From the NCBI RefSeq assembly GCF_000833025.1, contig NZ_CP010817.1:2294001-2358000 (forward strand): DNA of 64,000 nucleotides, written 5' to 3'. This DNA is from Myroides profundi. Lineage in GTDB: Bacteria > Bacteroidota > Bacteroidia > Flavobacteriales > Flavobacteriaceae. Both the position numbers and the translations under genes were made by a program. The notes below the pieces were generated by a model that ran no database searches, had not been told where the DNA came from, and saw only the letters and a list, made by a program, of their open reading frames with translations. Each line of letters starts with the position of its first letter. The stretch's first letter is position 1. This document shows positions 25,625 to 35,988 of this stretch, piece after piece.

Positions 25625-26563
25625 TCATAGATAGGTTGAATACCCCAATAAACTATTGTTGTTATTGTCTATCTTAAATGAATTTTCGTTTCTATTTGTT
25701 ATAAACTCCTGCTTAACTGTAACTGTAACTGGTAAACAGTAATCGTATATAACATCTAATAATTGTCTTAGTGGACTACCGTTTAAATACAAGTGTAAAT
25801 CTTCATATTTAATTGGACCGAATGAGAATTTCCAATTTCTCTCTCCATCAAAGTGATCCCCTGTAAGCACACTAGACAATCCTAATCTTATCTCAGATAA
25901 CACTAATTCTGAGGATAGTTCATCTAGCTCTGAAATTTTATTTGGCGTAAAACTTACCTTAACTGGTATGTTTAAAAATGAACTTAAACATTTCTCTATC
26001 CAAGATTTCTTTCCTCTAGCGGAATGAAAATAAGGTAGCAGACAAGCAAAAATTTTAGCACTCTTTAAATCCAATGACTTTAATAAAGGCCAAAGTTGCT
26101 CGATCATATTTAAAAACTCACTTTTATCAGCAATAACATCAAAACTATCACTAAGCTCTAAAGCCTTTAAATGACTAAAATAGATTTCTAATTCAAAGGG
26201 TTGAAAAAACTCTCTTGCCTTTTTCTCAATTCTTTTCTCATACCTTATTTGTTCAACTACTTCAGTTATATTCTGACCTTTTCCCTTAAGTGATGGTGGA
26301 TGAAAAACTCCCTCTGGCATATAATCATAGATTCCTTCTCTATAACTCTCAACACTAATTATTTTTTCATTTAAATCAATATATTCCTCTTTTATAGCTT
26401 TTAAGTCTTTATGAAAACTTCTATTATTACTACCTAGTTTTTTTAAAAAAACATAATCTACCTCCTTATAGTATTTCCAGATATTATAAGCAATAACTTC
26501 TGCCTTATAATCGGTACTTAGGTTATTGTAGTCTTTAATATTTAGCTTATCAAACTCCTTCAT
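25625..26563 (-). CDS. tssG: T6SS baseplate protein TssG
   Basis: 312 residues. The family is divergent; useful marks are YFSHLKALELSDSFDVIADK, WPLLKSLDLKSAKIFACLLP, then WIEKCLSSFLNIPVKVSF, the part where TssG resembles phage gpI-type wedge proteins, and the end with YDYCLPVTVTVKQEFITN. It starts 4 bases past the tssF stop. TssF2-TssG heterotrimers form the baseplate wedge. Confidence 0.82.
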   Translation of the reverse strand: MKEFDKLNIKDYNNLSTDYKAEVIAYNIWKYYKEVDYVFLKKLGSNNRSFHKDLKAIKEEYIDLNEKIISVESYREGIYDYMPEGVFHPPSLKGKGQNITEVVEQIRYEKRIEKKAREFFQPFELEIYFSHLKALELSDSFDVIADKSEFLNMIEQLWPLLKSLDLKSAKIFACLLPYFHSARGKKSWIEKCLSSFLNIPVKVSFTPNKISELDELSSELVLSEIRLGLSSVLTGDHFDGERNWKFSFGPIKYEDLHLYLNGSPLRQLLDVIYDYCLPVTVTVKQEFITNRNENSFKIDNNNNSLLGYSTYL

Positions 26564-26567
26564 ACTC

Positions 26568-28460
26568 TTACGCTTTAATAGAAGTATCCGATTTAAAACT
26601 CACCACATACTCAATCCCATCAATTGCTCTGCTGACAATTTGTTTTTTTAAACTATGAGCATAACTAATCCAATACTGACTACTTAATTCCTCATAATCA
26701 CTTACAACTATTTCAATATTCACAGTACGAATAAAACCTTCTTTTGGTTTATCGCTAACTATTGTTCCCTTTGAAACGTTAACCCCTTTACACTGCTGTT
26801 TTAAGACCATTTTACAATAGTTTTTAATATCTTCTTTTGAAATAATCTTATCTCTAGTAGTTAAGGCATATTTATATGCTTGAATAGCATCTGTTCCTGT
26901 TTTTTCACGCTCACCTCCTTGAGTATTACTAAGAAGTAAAATATGTCTATTAACATTGGTGTAAACCTTATTTTGCTGAGTAAGCTCTGTTGCTTTTCTA
27001 ATATTGTTGGCAAGAGCACAATGAGTGATCCAATATGTCGCATTTAGATATTCTGTATTGGCCAGTGGCTCTACAATAACATAATTCACATCACTTGGCA
27101 CGATACCATTTACTGATTTTACTTTTTGATCTAAGGCTCTCATCTGGAAAATCATATTTTTTAAAGCCTCCATTACCTTATCTCTTTCAACAATACCAAA
27201 AGCAGAGACTTCATCTCTGGTTAATTCTATCACATTAGTGATAAGATCAATAGCATTGCGCTCACTAAAGCGTTCCATCCCTCCTTTTCTTAACGTATAC
27301 AAACCTTGTCTTAAACTATTGTTTTCAGAAAAAGGAATCTCGCTGTATTCTCTAGCATGACTATCCACTACCTTGTTTGTATACAAAAACTCCTCTCCCA
27401 CACTAGTCATTAAAGGAATATTATTTCCCATAATATCTAAACTAGATTCATTGTGTTTCCATCCTCTGTTTAAAACAGGAAAAGCATTTAAATGAAAGGT
27501 AAATCCTTCTAAAATTTCTTTAGAATACTGAGCAGGAAAATCAATTTGAATCCAAAGTAGATTATTGTTTTTTAAAATCTCTTTGGCCCCCTGTTGTTGT
27601 TTTAAAAACTCTAATTCTTTAGGTAAGACAGCAAGTTGTAAATCAGCTACTTTATCCTTTAAACCACTAATTTCAATAAACTTACTAGAATAAATATTCT
27701 TTATATTTTCCTCAATTCTATGCTCAATAGAATAACTATCAAACATTTCTTCATATCCGTTTTTAATTTCTTTATCAGGATAAGTTAACCCCTCTTTTAT
27801 CTTAAGTACCTCGCCCTTTACTCTCATTGAGGAAAAAGGAAGTAGCTTATAGACAAACTCTAAATTCTCATAAGTGGGATTATCACAATAAAGACTTAAA
27901 TACTCTGGGGTATGCTCTAGATCATACTCACTAAAATCAATAGCCAAAAACATAGTGTTATGCCCAATTGAACTACTGAGTTTTACCTCAGGAACGCTGT
28001 TGTAGAATCGATCATATTTCCAAATAGTATCTCCAATTAACATAAAGCTAACCTTAAGTTTATAAAGGTTTATATTATCAATAGCTGTAAAAGGAATATC
28101 TATTTGAATATCCGAGGCTGACTTTACATTAGATGTAAAGAGCTTTTTGGTAAAGAATTCTTGATGATTTAAAAGCACCTCTTTAGACTCCTCTGCCTCT
28201 ATAATTGCAATAGCATGAGAAGGCCTTGGATAAGTATATATACTAGGAGTTAATAAACGCGCCATCTTTTCTAAGATACCTGCTTTGATGTCCTCTATAT
28301 CGTTGTTTACTTTAAAAATCTCCGTACTAAAGGCATCTACTAATAAGGTCACAAAAGGGTCTAAAGCATTAGGGTTATTAACCCCCCAAAGCTTAGCTGC
28401 ATTTTGAAGAATCCTAGATTTGATTACTTCTTTGGAATAATTATTTAATATCTTTTTCAT
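26568..28460 (-). CDS. tssF: T6SS baseplate protein TssF
   Basis: About 630 residues from the ATG at 28460 (MKKILNNYSKEVIKSRILQN). A longer frame overlaps tssE and is unlikely; the chosen start carries the recurrent ATTGCTATG leader. TssF marks: NNPNALDPFVTLLVDAFSTE, KMARLLTPSIYTYPRPSHAI, the middle PEYLSLYCDNPTYENLEFVY, and the C-terminal VKQQCKGVNVSKG-type region then SQYWISYAHSLKKQI. It starts 13 bases past the tssE stop. Confidence 0.88.
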   Translation of the reverse strand: MKKILNNYSKEVIKSRILQNAAKLWGVNNPNALDPFVTLLVDAFSTEIFKVNNDIEDIKAGILEKMARLLTPSIYTYPRPSHAIAIIEAEESKEVLLNHQEFFTKKLFTSNVKSASDIQIDIPFTAIDNINLYKLKVSFMLIGDTIWKYDRFYNSVPEVKLSSSIGHNTMFLAIDFSEYDLEHTPEYLSLYCDNPTYENLEFVYKLLPFSSMRVKGEVLKIKEGLTYPDKEIKNGYEEMFDSYSIEHRIEENIKNIYSSKFIEISGLKDKVADLQLAVLPKELEFLKQQQGAKEILKNNNLLWIQIDFPAQYSKEILEGFTFHLNAFPVLNRGWKHNESSLDIMGNNIPLMTSVGEEFLYTNKVVDSHAREYSEIPFSENNSLRQGLYTLRKGGMERFSERNAIDLITNVIELTRDEVSAFGIVERDKVMEALKNMIFQMRALDQKVKSVNGIVPSDVNYVIVEPLANTEYLNATYWITHCALANNIRKATELTQQNKVYTNVNRHILLLSNTQGGEREKTGTDAIQAYKYALTTRDKIISKEDIKNYCKMVLKQQCKGVNVSKGTIVSDKPKEGFIRTVNIEIVVSDYEELSSQYWISYAHSLKKQIVSRAIDGIEYVVSFKSDTSIKA

Positions 28461-28473
28461 AGCAATATTTTTT

Positions 28474-28914
28474 TTAATCCACCGACATTGGGCTGAGATA
28501 GATATGGGTAGAAAAAGTAAATAGTTCACCTATATCAGTAAGCACTGCATTTACACCTATTTTGGCCTTTTTTCTAATCTCCACAAAATCTTTAGTTCCA
28601 TAATTATGCTCCACATACTCCATATGCACTTGAATCTTAGGAAAGATAATCCTTGGTTCATATTTTTTAATTTGATCCAGTAAACTCTCCTCAAAGACTC
28701 TCTCCCACTCCACTAGAGTAACTGCATTGTCAAACTCTAAGTCCCAAACTGCATTTCCATAATCAGGATTAAATCTATTTTCACCTTTGCGAGTAAGAAC
28801 CAGTAGCATCACATTTTGAGCAATACTCTCAGCCAAACTACACGTTGGTAAACTAGCACCTTCACTCATGGCTAGTTCAGGATTAAAGGGAAACTTATAA
28901 AATGTATTTTGCAT
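28474..28914 (-). CDS. tssE: T6SS baseplate protein TssE (gp25-like)
   Basis: 146 residues. The gp25/GPW lysozyme-like fold is shown by SLAESIAQNVMLLVLTRKGE, then RFNPDYGNAVWDLEF (the usual R-F-x-P-D-Y-G-x-x-x-W), the helix WERVFEESLLDQIKKYEPRI with the conserved I-x-x-Y-E-P-R, and final strands. It initiates sheath assembly on the baseplate. It lies between clpV (13 bases away) and tssF. Confidence 0.9.
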   Translation of the reverse strand: MQNTFYKFPFNPELAMSEGASLPTCSLAESIAQNVMLLVLTRKGENRFNPDYGNAVWDLEFDNAVTLVEWERVFEESLLDQIKKYEPRIIFPKIQVHMEYVEHNYGTKDFVEIRKKAKIGVNAVLTDIGELFTFSTHIYLSPMSVD

Positions 28915-28927
28915 ACTTAGTTTTAAA

Positions 28928-31411
28928 TTAATTCACTTTAAAAACCACCTCTTTATCTTTTATATCTACAAGAACCTTTTGTCCTGGCAGTAATTTTTCC
29001 CTTACAATCATCTTTGAAATAGGTCGGGCTATCTCTTGGCGAATCACCCCTGAGATTTGTCTGGCTCCATACTGGCTATTAAACCCAGAAACAGCTAATT
29101 CTGTTTTTGCATTATCAGTAATTTCAAAACCAATATTTAATCGATCAAAAGCCTTAATAAGTCCTTTTAATTGAATAGAGAATATCTGTTTTGCCATTGT
29201 TTCTGTAATAGGAGCAAATGGGACTATCTCAGTAATACGAGCTAAAAACTCAGGTCTAAAATTACCTGTCATCAGCTCCATAAGTTCTTTAGATGAAGGT
29301 ATTTTTTCTTGATTAAAAGACTCTATAATATGTTTACTACCAATATTTGAGGTAAACAATATCAGAGCATTGCTAAAATCTCCTTCTTTTCCAAGTTTAT
29401 CATGAATTTTCCCTTCATCCATTATCTGCAAAAACACATCAAAAACAGATTGGTGAGCTTTTTCAATCTCATCAAATAAAACCACAGCATACGGTTGTTG
29501 TCTTATTTTATTAACAAGCATCCCCCCTTCTTCATATCCAACATATCCTGGAGGTGCTCCGTATAAAAGTGCTGCAGAATGCTCTTCTTTAAACTCTGAC
29601 ATATCAAAGCGAATCATCGCTTTTTCATCATTAAATAAAAGTTCAGCTATTGATTTTGCCAGTTCTGTTTTTCCTGTTCCTGTTGGTCCTAAAAAAAAGA
29701 AAGAGCCTATAGGTTGTCCTGGTTTATTAAGCCCACTTCTACTCTCTACTATGGCGTCAGAGAGTACCTTTAAAGCATGATTTTGTCCAATCACTCTATT
29801 TTGTAAAAGCTCTTCCATGTTAAGTAACTTCTCTTTCTCTTTGGCCTGTATCTTACCTAAAGGAATACCTGTTTTAGCAGCCATAACAGCGGCTAATTCC
29901 ATATGAGATACTCTACTTACTTTCTGTTTTGAAGCCTGTACTAACTCCTTGTAGATATCAGTGATAATGCAATCAAGTTTTTCACTTGAAAAACTATTAT
30001 CAAGTTCGGGTTGATTTTTTAACATTCCCCATAAAATAGGGCTTATCATATTTTGTAATTGGCCATAAAGCCATATCATCTCAGAGGATTTAGTAGTATC
30101 ATCTACAAAATCTTTATCTAAACTAGTTTGATAAAACAACCTCCACGATTCAAGCTCTGATTCAGATAATTCATCAAGCATACCAATAGCTGCCATGGTT
30201 CTATCTAATAAATCAAATGCTGTATCAGGTAGTTTCTTATCTTTAGAATACCTTTTAGCTAAAGAAACACATGTAGGTAAGGCATCTAAATCAACTCTTA
30301 TATTATGATGTGATTCATATTTACCAATTACACTTTCTAACATTTTCACGCAAGTCTGATCATCTGGTTCCATAACTTCTAAGACCTCAAATCGTCTATT
30401 AAAAGCTAGTTCTGGTTCAATGATTTTACGATACTCTTCAAAAGTAGTAGTACCTATTACTGTAATTTCTCCTCTTGCTAAATCAGGTTTTAGTAAATTA
30501 GCCACTCCTGCCATATTACCTTTACTATCTAGTAAAGAATGTATCTCGTCTATAAATAAAATAGTTTTACCAAGTTGTTTACTCTCAGTTAAGATCTTTT
30601 TTAATCGATCTTCTATTTCTCCTTTATAACTAGTACCGGCAACAAGTAGACTTAAATCAATCTGGAATAAATTACAATTCTTTAATAAAAAAGGAACTTC
30701 TTGTAGACTCAGCTGTTTTGCAAAACCTTCAATCAAGGCAGTCTTTCCCACCCCTGGTTCTCCAACTAAAATAACATTGGGTTTTGATCGTCTTCCTAAA
30801 ATCTCAACAAGAGTCCTAGTTTCTTTTTCTCTTCCTAGGATTCTATCAAACTCTCCATCAATTGCTTTGTTGGTTAAATCTATACAGTAATTTGTAATTG
30901 CTGTTAGTTTTAAAGGTTGATCATTCTCCCCTTTATAATTAGCATCAATTACATCTTTGCTTTCAAAAAGGCGCATATTTTCTCTAGATTGACATGCTCC
31001 AAATACCTCAGACTCACGTAAGGGTAAAGATTTTAATTGCTCTGAAGAAAAAACAGAATTCGGCTTTACAATACTAGCTAACAAACATAAAGGAGTAACC
31101 TCTAAAAGACCTAATTTCATTCTTACATCTTCTGCATTCTCCCACATCTGTTTTAATTCAACATCCTCTTTTACTTCTTCAGGAAGTTGTGTAGTCTTGG
31201 GATAATCCTCTATACGCACCTCTGCCCATTCATAAAAATAAGAAGGGTCCTTATCGATGCTAAATAAAAAATCCTGTAGATCAATATTCTTATGCATTAA
31301 AGCCTGTAATACATGTGAGGCTGAATATTTAGGATTGTAATTTTCTCTAGCTATGGATTTTGCAATATGAATCACTTCTTGAACTGATTCATTTGATAAT
31401 AATACACTCAT
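28928..31411 (-). CDS. tssH: T6SS ATPase ClpV (TssH)
   Basis: 827 residues. An N-terminal Clp_N domain (about 1-150), first AAA+ module with Walker A GEPGVGKT (217-224) and Walker B ILFIDEIH, a short middle region, and a second AAA+ module with GPTGTGKT, VVLFDEIEKAH and the sensor-2 region GARQISGVIRQEI. The arrangement matches ClpB/ClpV; place in the T6SS operon and the shortened middle region support ClpV over a stress ClpB. It extracts TssB/TssC from the contracted sheath to recycle it. Confidence 0.92.
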   Translation of the reverse strand: MSVLLSNESVQEVIHIAKSIARENYNPKYSASHVLQALMHKNIDLQDFLFSIDKDPSYFYEWAEVRIEDYPKTTQLPEEVKEDVELKQMWENAEDVRMKLGLLEVTPLCLLASIVKPNSVFSSEQLKSLPLRESEVFGACQSRENMRLFESKDVIDANYKGENDQPLKLTAITNYCIDLTNKAIDGEFDRILGREKETRTLVEILGRRSKPNVILVGEPGVGKTALIEGFAKQLSLQEVPFLLKNCNLFQIDLSLLVAGTSYKGEIEDRLKKILTESKQLGKTILFIDEIHSLLDSKGNMAGVANLLKPDLARGEITVIGTTTFEEYRKIIEPELAFNRRFEVLEVMEPDDQTCVKMLESVIGKYESHHNIRVDLDALPTCVSLAKRYSKDKKLPDTAFDLLDRTMAAIGMLDELSESELESWRLFYQTSLDKDFVDDTTKSSEMIWLYGQLQNMISPILWGMLKNQPELDNSFSSEKLDCIITDIYKELVQASKQKVSRVSHMELAAVMAAKTGIPLGKIQAKEKEKLLNMEELLQNRVIGQNHALKVLSDAIVESRSGLNKPGQPIGSFFFLGPTGTGKTELAKSIAELLFNDEKAMIRFDMSEFKEEHSAALLYGAPPGYVGYEEGGMLVNKIRQQPYAVVLFDEIEKAHQSVFDVFLQIMDEGKIHDKLGKEGDFSNALILFTSNIGSKHIIESFNQEKIPSSKELMELMTGNFRPEFLARITEIVPFAPITETMAKQIFSIQLKGLIKAFDRLNIGFEITDNAKTELAVSGFNSQYGARQISGVIRQEIARPISKMIVREKLLPGQKVLVDIKDKEVVFKVN

Positions 31412-31432
31412 ATTTTCAATGGATTTTTTTCA

Positions 31433-33928
31433 TTAAGGCATTCCTTTTTTCACTCTTTCGATATACTCTTTAGAATTACCTTGCAATACATCTTTATTTT
31501 CTTGACCAGCTTTTATTTTTTCAAGTTCAACTGGAAGTATATCAAAACTATTGTCATACTCTTTACTGGTTGAATAATCCAATACAGGTAAATACTTATA
31601 ACTTAACCAGTAAAAACTTGTTCCATGATGATTAAACATCACTTCTTTATTTCCTTTATCTGCTACAATTTTATCTGCATAATCCTTAAAGCTTCTAAAG
31701 TAATGTTGTAGCATAATAGGATTCATAATTTTTTTACGCTTCCATTTATTAAGTTTCATACTTGACAGGCTATCTGCCTGGGGTAAATACAATCCCGTGC
31801 TTTGAAACAAACCAATATGCATTGGATTTTCTCGCAAGAAACTTCTTGATACTCCCTTATGTAATAAACTCTTGTCTCTAACCACAGACATATACCTACG
31901 TATTAAACGTCTGTTTGTTAAAGTATTATTTCTAAAAACATTCGCATAAATACTTAAATAGTAGTTTCTGATTTGTTCTAATTCAAAATCATCTAACAAA
32001 ACGCCATATTCAATATTTTGATAATCATTACTATCTTGTTTTTTTAGTTTCCCTTTTACAATAAACGAGTAATCTTTATCTATTAATGGCATTGCAATAT
32101 CAGTAGAGACATATGTTTTGTCTTGTTTATACCATGGTAAATACTCTGATTTAACCTTAGTATGAGATACTCCTATAGGACTCTTAAAGAAATTAGTTAG
32201 TGTACTATCAATATTTTGATTGTCTAAAACAATATCAGAAAGTGTTTTCTCGATAACATTTTGTAGTAAAATTGGTCTATTCTCCTCGCCTTTTCTAGGA
32301 AAAACAATAGCCCCTTGATTCATACTGTTATTAGGATAATCAAGTCTATAAATACCCATCTCTCCTTGAGAAAGATCAAACTGATTTGTTTGTAATACAT
32401 CCTCGTGATTAACTAATTTTTGTTTTTTATTCTTAGAAACCTCTTTAGAAGACTCCATTATCACGCGCTCCCCAAATAAAACAAAATCATTGTAATTGTC
32501 ATTTCTATTGGCTTTAAGCTGATAAAAAACAACTCTACTGTTTATCCTTGCTAGATTATTTATTAAAGCACTTTGATTTAGTTTATCTTTCTGATCTAGT
32601 GTATTACCTAGAACTACAACCAGATTAGTCTGATCTAAATTTGATATAAGCATATGATTAACATCATTTATAGCCTCGGATAAGCTAAGATTAGATGTTG
32701 CTCTAGTATTTGAGAAAAAGCGCTTATCTAAGGCATTAGAAAGCTCATTATAATCTCTTGACAAATTCACATACTCTTTTTGATATTCCCTATCAACATT
32801 ATAGTAAGTGGCTGAAAAAGTTACTTGATCAAAATAGTCTTGTTTTGACATTTGCAGTTCAAAATCCTGTACAACAGATCTTAAAGCAGCTAAACTGCTA
32901 AAGTTTTCTCTTGACCCATCAATTACAAACACAAGGTTTAACTTTCGGTTATTGGCTAGAATCTCGCGATAAGCATTATAATAAATCGCCCTACCTAAAA
33001 CATTATATACTTTGTTCTCTCTATAGTCAAGTACATTATCTAAATACCTAATTTCAAAATCATTATCCCGTTTAACATACCCCAAAGCATTAATATGTCC
33101 AAGGTCATTTACCTCTGTAACTTTTGATGAGTTAATCACTGAGTTAAAACTAGTTCCTTCTGGACTTTCTACTCCTAATTGAATTTTATTATCTTCTTTA
33201 GTTGGTTTTATTTTAAACCCTGTTCGCTCCCCCCAGAGAGAAAGTATCTTAGTGTCAATCCATCCATATAATTTACTATCTGGCTGGTCAACTTCTAAAA
33301 TAGACACTCCTCCAATTAATGCATTTTTACTATCATCACTAAATTTGTAGATATAGACAATATCATTAATAGGTAGTTTTATATCTGCCTTATTAATTAA
33401 ACTTGGTTCTTTATAGATTAAAACAGAATCATTTTGAATATATTTTTGGCTTTTTTCAATAACATCCTTATCATTTATAGCTAAGATTCCTTTGAGTCTA
33501 AATCCATTAACTTCATTTTTTAAAGATTCATTCCATAGAAGTAAATCATCTTTATGAAGCCAACCATAACCTTTTAAAAGCCCTTTATCTATTTTATTCT
33601 CAACAATACTTCCTGGTTCGTATTTAGCCACTTTATACATGTCCCCTTTTTTGCGTAAAACAATAAATGGTTCTATAAAATTTGCTTTTTTATCAGCTTG
33701 ATCAAAGTTCTTTGTTGGGTAGACAACCGCTTTTTCCTTATCTGCAAAAACAATCCAAGGTTTTGAGTACTTAGGAAACCCCGATAAAAGTAAATTATCT
33801 TCATACTTAAAAATAATACTTGAAGAAGGTGTTTTTTTAACTGGTACTTTTTTAATACCACAACTTGTTACTGAGACTGCACCAATTAAAACCAGACCAA
33901 TAACTTTACTATTAAACTTATAATTCAT
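31433..33928 (-). CDS. tssR: T6SS-iii lipoprotein TssR, VWA-like
   Basis: 831 residues with a lipobox near residue 23 (IGAVSVTSCGIKK). After a strand-rich, SH3-like half there is a von Willebrand-like segment with NLVFVIDGSREN, where D-G-S stands where a MIDAS DxSxS would be, so metal binding is doubtful, followed by LVVVLGNTLDQKDKLNQS. The end is helical (FRNNTLTNRRLIRRYMSVV). A large exported lipoprotein with this layout upstream of clpV in Bacteroidetes T6SS loci is TssR, part of the periplasmic/outer-membrane section of the envelope complex. It starts 6 bases past the tssP stop. Confidence 0.78.
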   Translation of the reverse strand: MNYKFNSKVIGLVLIGAVSVTSCGIKKVPVKKTPSSSIIFKYEDNLLLSGFPKYSKPWIVFADKEKAVVYPTKNFDQADKKANFIEPFIVLRKKGDMYKVAKYEPGSIVENKIDKGLLKGYGWLHKDDLLLWNESLKNEVNGFRLKGILAINDKDVIEKSQKYIQNDSVLIYKEPSLINKADIKLPINDIVYIYKFSDDSKNALIGGVSILEVDQPDSKLYGWIDTKILSLWGERTGFKIKPTKEDNKIQLGVESPEGTSFNSVINSSKVTEVNDLGHINALGYVKRDNDFEIRYLDNVLDYRENKVYNVLGRAIYYNAYREILANNRKLNLVFVIDGSRENFSSLAALRSVVQDFELQMSKQDYFDQVTFSATYYNVDREYQKEYVNLSRDYNELSNALDKRFFSNTRATSNLSLSEAINDVNHMLISNLDQTNLVVVLGNTLDQKDKLNQSALINNLARINSRVVFYQLKANRNDNYNDFVLFGERVIMESSKEVSKNKKQKLVNHEDVLQTNQFDLSQGEMGIYRLDYPNNSMNQGAIVFPRKGEENRPILLQNVIEKTLSDIVLDNQNIDSTLTNFFKSPIGVSHTKVKSEYLPWYKQDKTYVSTDIAMPLIDKDYSFIVKGKLKKQDSNDYQNIEYGVLLDDFELEQIRNYYLSIYANVFRNNTLTNRRLIRRYMSVVRDKSLLHKGVSRSFLRENPMHIGLFQSTGLYLPQADSLSSMKLNKWKRKKIMNPIMLQHYFRSFKDYADKIVADKGNKEVMFNHHGTSFYWLSYKYLPVLDYSTSKEYDNSFDILPVELEKIKAGQENKDVLQGNSKEYIERVKKGMP

Positions 33929-33934
33929 CTTCTT

Positions 33935-34837
33935 TTATTTAGATTGTACTACATTTACCTTTGTTACACAATTAACAGCCTCATCAAATCCAACTTTTAC
34001 AGATTGAATCACAACGTTTTTATCAAACTTTAATCCCATGCAGTAATAATAAAATGAATTGACTTTACTTGTATTCACACTTACACTTGCATTCTCATTT
34101 TGACATAAATATTTATTGACCAAATAATTGTAGTGTTGATTAAAGGAAGCGCCGTTTGCTATTTGTTGTAAATGGTACTTAAAATCATCATCCACAGCCT
34201 TATATACATCCTCTACATCTAACTCATCGTTCATATTTTTAAATGAAGGATGAACCTTTATACGATGAATCACAGGATAAGCTGTATCATCTGTGTACAA
34301 GAAAACCTCGTAATCACCTGGTTCTTGATAGGCATAAATAACTAAGGGTTCCTTGGCATCAATATTTCCAGTCTCCCCAAACTTCCAACTATACATACTA
34401 GCCTTTTCTGTCACTGCTCTAAAAACAATATTTTCATATTGCATGGCCTGACTTGGAGCTTCTATCTGCGTAAAATAATCTCCATAATTCTGTTGTTGTT
34501 TTTGTTTTACCTCTACTGAAAAAGTCTTAGTATACTTATTGTTTACTGTAAATGAAACCTGATAAAAACCAGGTTGTTTATAAATATGATATCCCTTTTC
34601 ATTTAATGATAAATCTCCATCTCCAAACTCCCATTTCTTTATGGCTCTAATACTTGTGTTATCCTCAAAATGCAAAGTATCTCCAACATGTAATACCGCA
34701 GGATACACCTTACTATCTAAATCAGAAATACTATAAAAAAACTTCTTTTGAATAAAATAGATAACCAGTGAAAGAATAACTAAAACACTACCAACTATTA
34801 AAATAACTTTACCTTTATTTTTTTCTATATAACTCAT
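33935..34837 (-). CDS. tssP: T6SS-iii protein TssP with two PKD domains
   Basis: 300 residues. A single N-terminal membrane anchor (VILIVGSVLVILSLVIYFIQ), then two PKD-type Ig-like domains: the first with IKKWEFGDGDLSLNEKGYHI and YKQPGFYQVSFTVN, the second with YSWKFGETGNIDAKEP and YQEPGDYEVFLYT. A C-terminal part carries four Cys (YLCQNENAS; YYYCMGLKF; EAVNCVTKV) that may form disulphides in the periplasm. One-helix plus PKD architecture and operon position between the TssO genes and tssR fit TssP. It lies 5 bases after the tssO stop. Confidence 0.7.
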   Translation of the reverse strand: MSYIEKNKGKVILIVGSVLVILSLVIYFIQKKFFYSISDLDSKVYPAVLHVGDTLHFEDNTSIRAIKKWEFGDGDLSLNEKGYHIYKQPGFYQVSFTVNNKYTKTFSVEVKQKQQQNYGDYFTQIEAPSQAMQYENIVFRAVTEKASMYSWKFGETGNIDAKEPLVIYAYQEPGDYEVFLYTDDTAYPVIHRIKVHPSFKNMNDELDVEDVYKAVDDDFKYHLQQIANGASFNQHYNYLVNKYLCQNENASVSVNTSKVNSFYYYCMGLKFDKNVVIQSVKVGFDEAVNCVTKVNVVQSK

Positions 34838-34842
34838 AACTC

Positions 34843-35367
34843 TTATCTTGCTAGTAATGCATTTCTTCTTTGAACCAGTTGTTGTTCTTTATCCTTAAAA
34901 CCAATTGAACACTCCTCGAATTGTTTACGAAACAACTTGATATTTTCAGACTTTTTAGCAACAATCTTTTTATCCTCAAAATACATTTTATAGAAATAAC
35001 CAATCTGAATATATGCTTCCTTGCGAGGATCGTAAATGGGAACATTAGCAAAAGAATTAGCAACCTCATTAATACTGTTAGTTATATCATTCTCCACAAA
35101 AGGTTGAGGAGTTTCAAAACTTAAAATACTAATCTTATTAAAGGTTGATTCAAGTAAAGGTTCTACAATATGCTGCTGTTCAATAAACTTATATTTTTGT
35201 TCTAACATTTGTATCTCTAAAACAGTGTGGTTTGAAAAAGGAGAATTAAAACCTCTTAAAAAAACAATTCCTAATAAAATTAAAGAAACAACAAGCATTG
35301 CAACTAAATAAAAGAACTGATATCTTCTTTCTGTTTTTGATAAAGACTGATATTTATTTTGTGTCAT
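34843..35367 (-). CDS. tssO: T6SS-iii membrane protein TssO
   Basis: 174 residues with one membrane helix near the start (FFYLVAMLVVSLILLGIVFL) preceded by LSKTERRYQ, then a helical periplasmic part with EIQMLEQKYKFIEQQHIVEP and FRKQFEECSIGFKDKEQQLV. Single-pass small proteins of this type are called TssO in T6SS-iii. The gene before it codes for a protein of the same size and layout, so assignment of O versus another component is tentative. Confidence 0.55.
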   Translation of the reverse strand: MTQNKYQSLSKTERRYQFFYLVAMLVVSLILLGIVFLRGFNSPFSNHTVLEIQMLEQKYKFIEQQHIVEPLLESTFNKISILSFETPQPFVENDITNSINEVANSFANVPIYDPRKEAYIQIGYFYKMYFEDKKIVAKKSENIKLFRKQFEECSIGFKDKEQQLVQRRNALLAR

Positions 35368-35373
35368 AACTAT

Positions 35374-35889
35374 CTATTTTCTATTAAACTTTCGACCAGG
35401 ATCATCAGTTAATTCATTGTGGACTTTCTTGAATCTATTCATGCATTCATTCAAGTCTCTTAAGGCTAAATTCTCTTGATCACTAACATGAATAATTTTA
35501 TTCTTAAGTTCTAGCAAACTATCAAGTTTAGATACCAGTACAGAGTAATATTTAAAATTCTCTTCTTTATCCTCTCCGATTAAAGCTTTAATCTGAACAA
35601 TATCCTTGGTGATATAGTTTTCTAAAAAAACATCATTTCTCACCTTACCTGTACTAAGAAGACTCATATGATAATAAACAGTGTCTATCTTGGTCTTTAA
35701 AGCATAATGCTTATTTAAAACCTCTTTGTAAGCCAAAACATCTTTTTCTATATTATCTTGCTGTAAATCAGAACTTTTGTAAAAACAAAAAATCCCAATA
35801 AAAGATACTGTTAATAGCATGACAAAAGATGTCAAAAACACACAAAAACTGCTAAATATCTCCTTATTATTTACCCTTTTTAACCCCAT
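35374..35889 (-). CDS. TssO-like single-pass membrane protein, first gene of the T6SS operon
   Basis: 171 residues with one membrane helix (FCVFLTSFVMLLTVSFIGIF) and a long helical periplasmic segment (DNIEKDVLAYKEVLNKHYAL; LVSKLDSLLELKNKIIHVSD). Size and topology match its downstream neighbour at 34843, 6 bases away, suggesting a diverged TssO paralogue or a different envelope component of T6SS-iii. It starts the minus-strand operon, with 99 bases separating it from the divergent LuxR-type regulator. Confidence 0.5.
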   Translation of the reverse strand: MGLKRVNNKEIFSSFCVFLTSFVMLLTVSFIGIFCFYKSSDLQQDNIEKDVLAYKEVLNKHYALKTKIDTVYYHMSLLSTGKVRNDVFLENYITKDIVQIKALIGEDKEENFKYYSVLVSKLDSLLELKNKIIHVSDQENLALRDLNECMNRFKKVHNELTDDPGRKFNRK

Positions 35890-35988
35890 AACTTATTATA
35901 AACAGTGTATTTTTTAAACATAACATAATTTTAAAACAATATTAATACTATTTTTACGGAATTCAAATCAAAAAAAAATATTAAGAAA

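Noticed and set aside
28461..28529. Longer start for TssF overlapping tssE
   Set aside because: The extra 23 residues do not fit the family, and the ATG at 28460 has the recurrent leader and 13-base spacing.
31433..33928. Metal-binding VWA adhesin as an alternative to TssR
   Set aside because: The MIDAS motif is incomplete (DGSREN) and the gene is locked into the T6SS operon with 6-base spacing.
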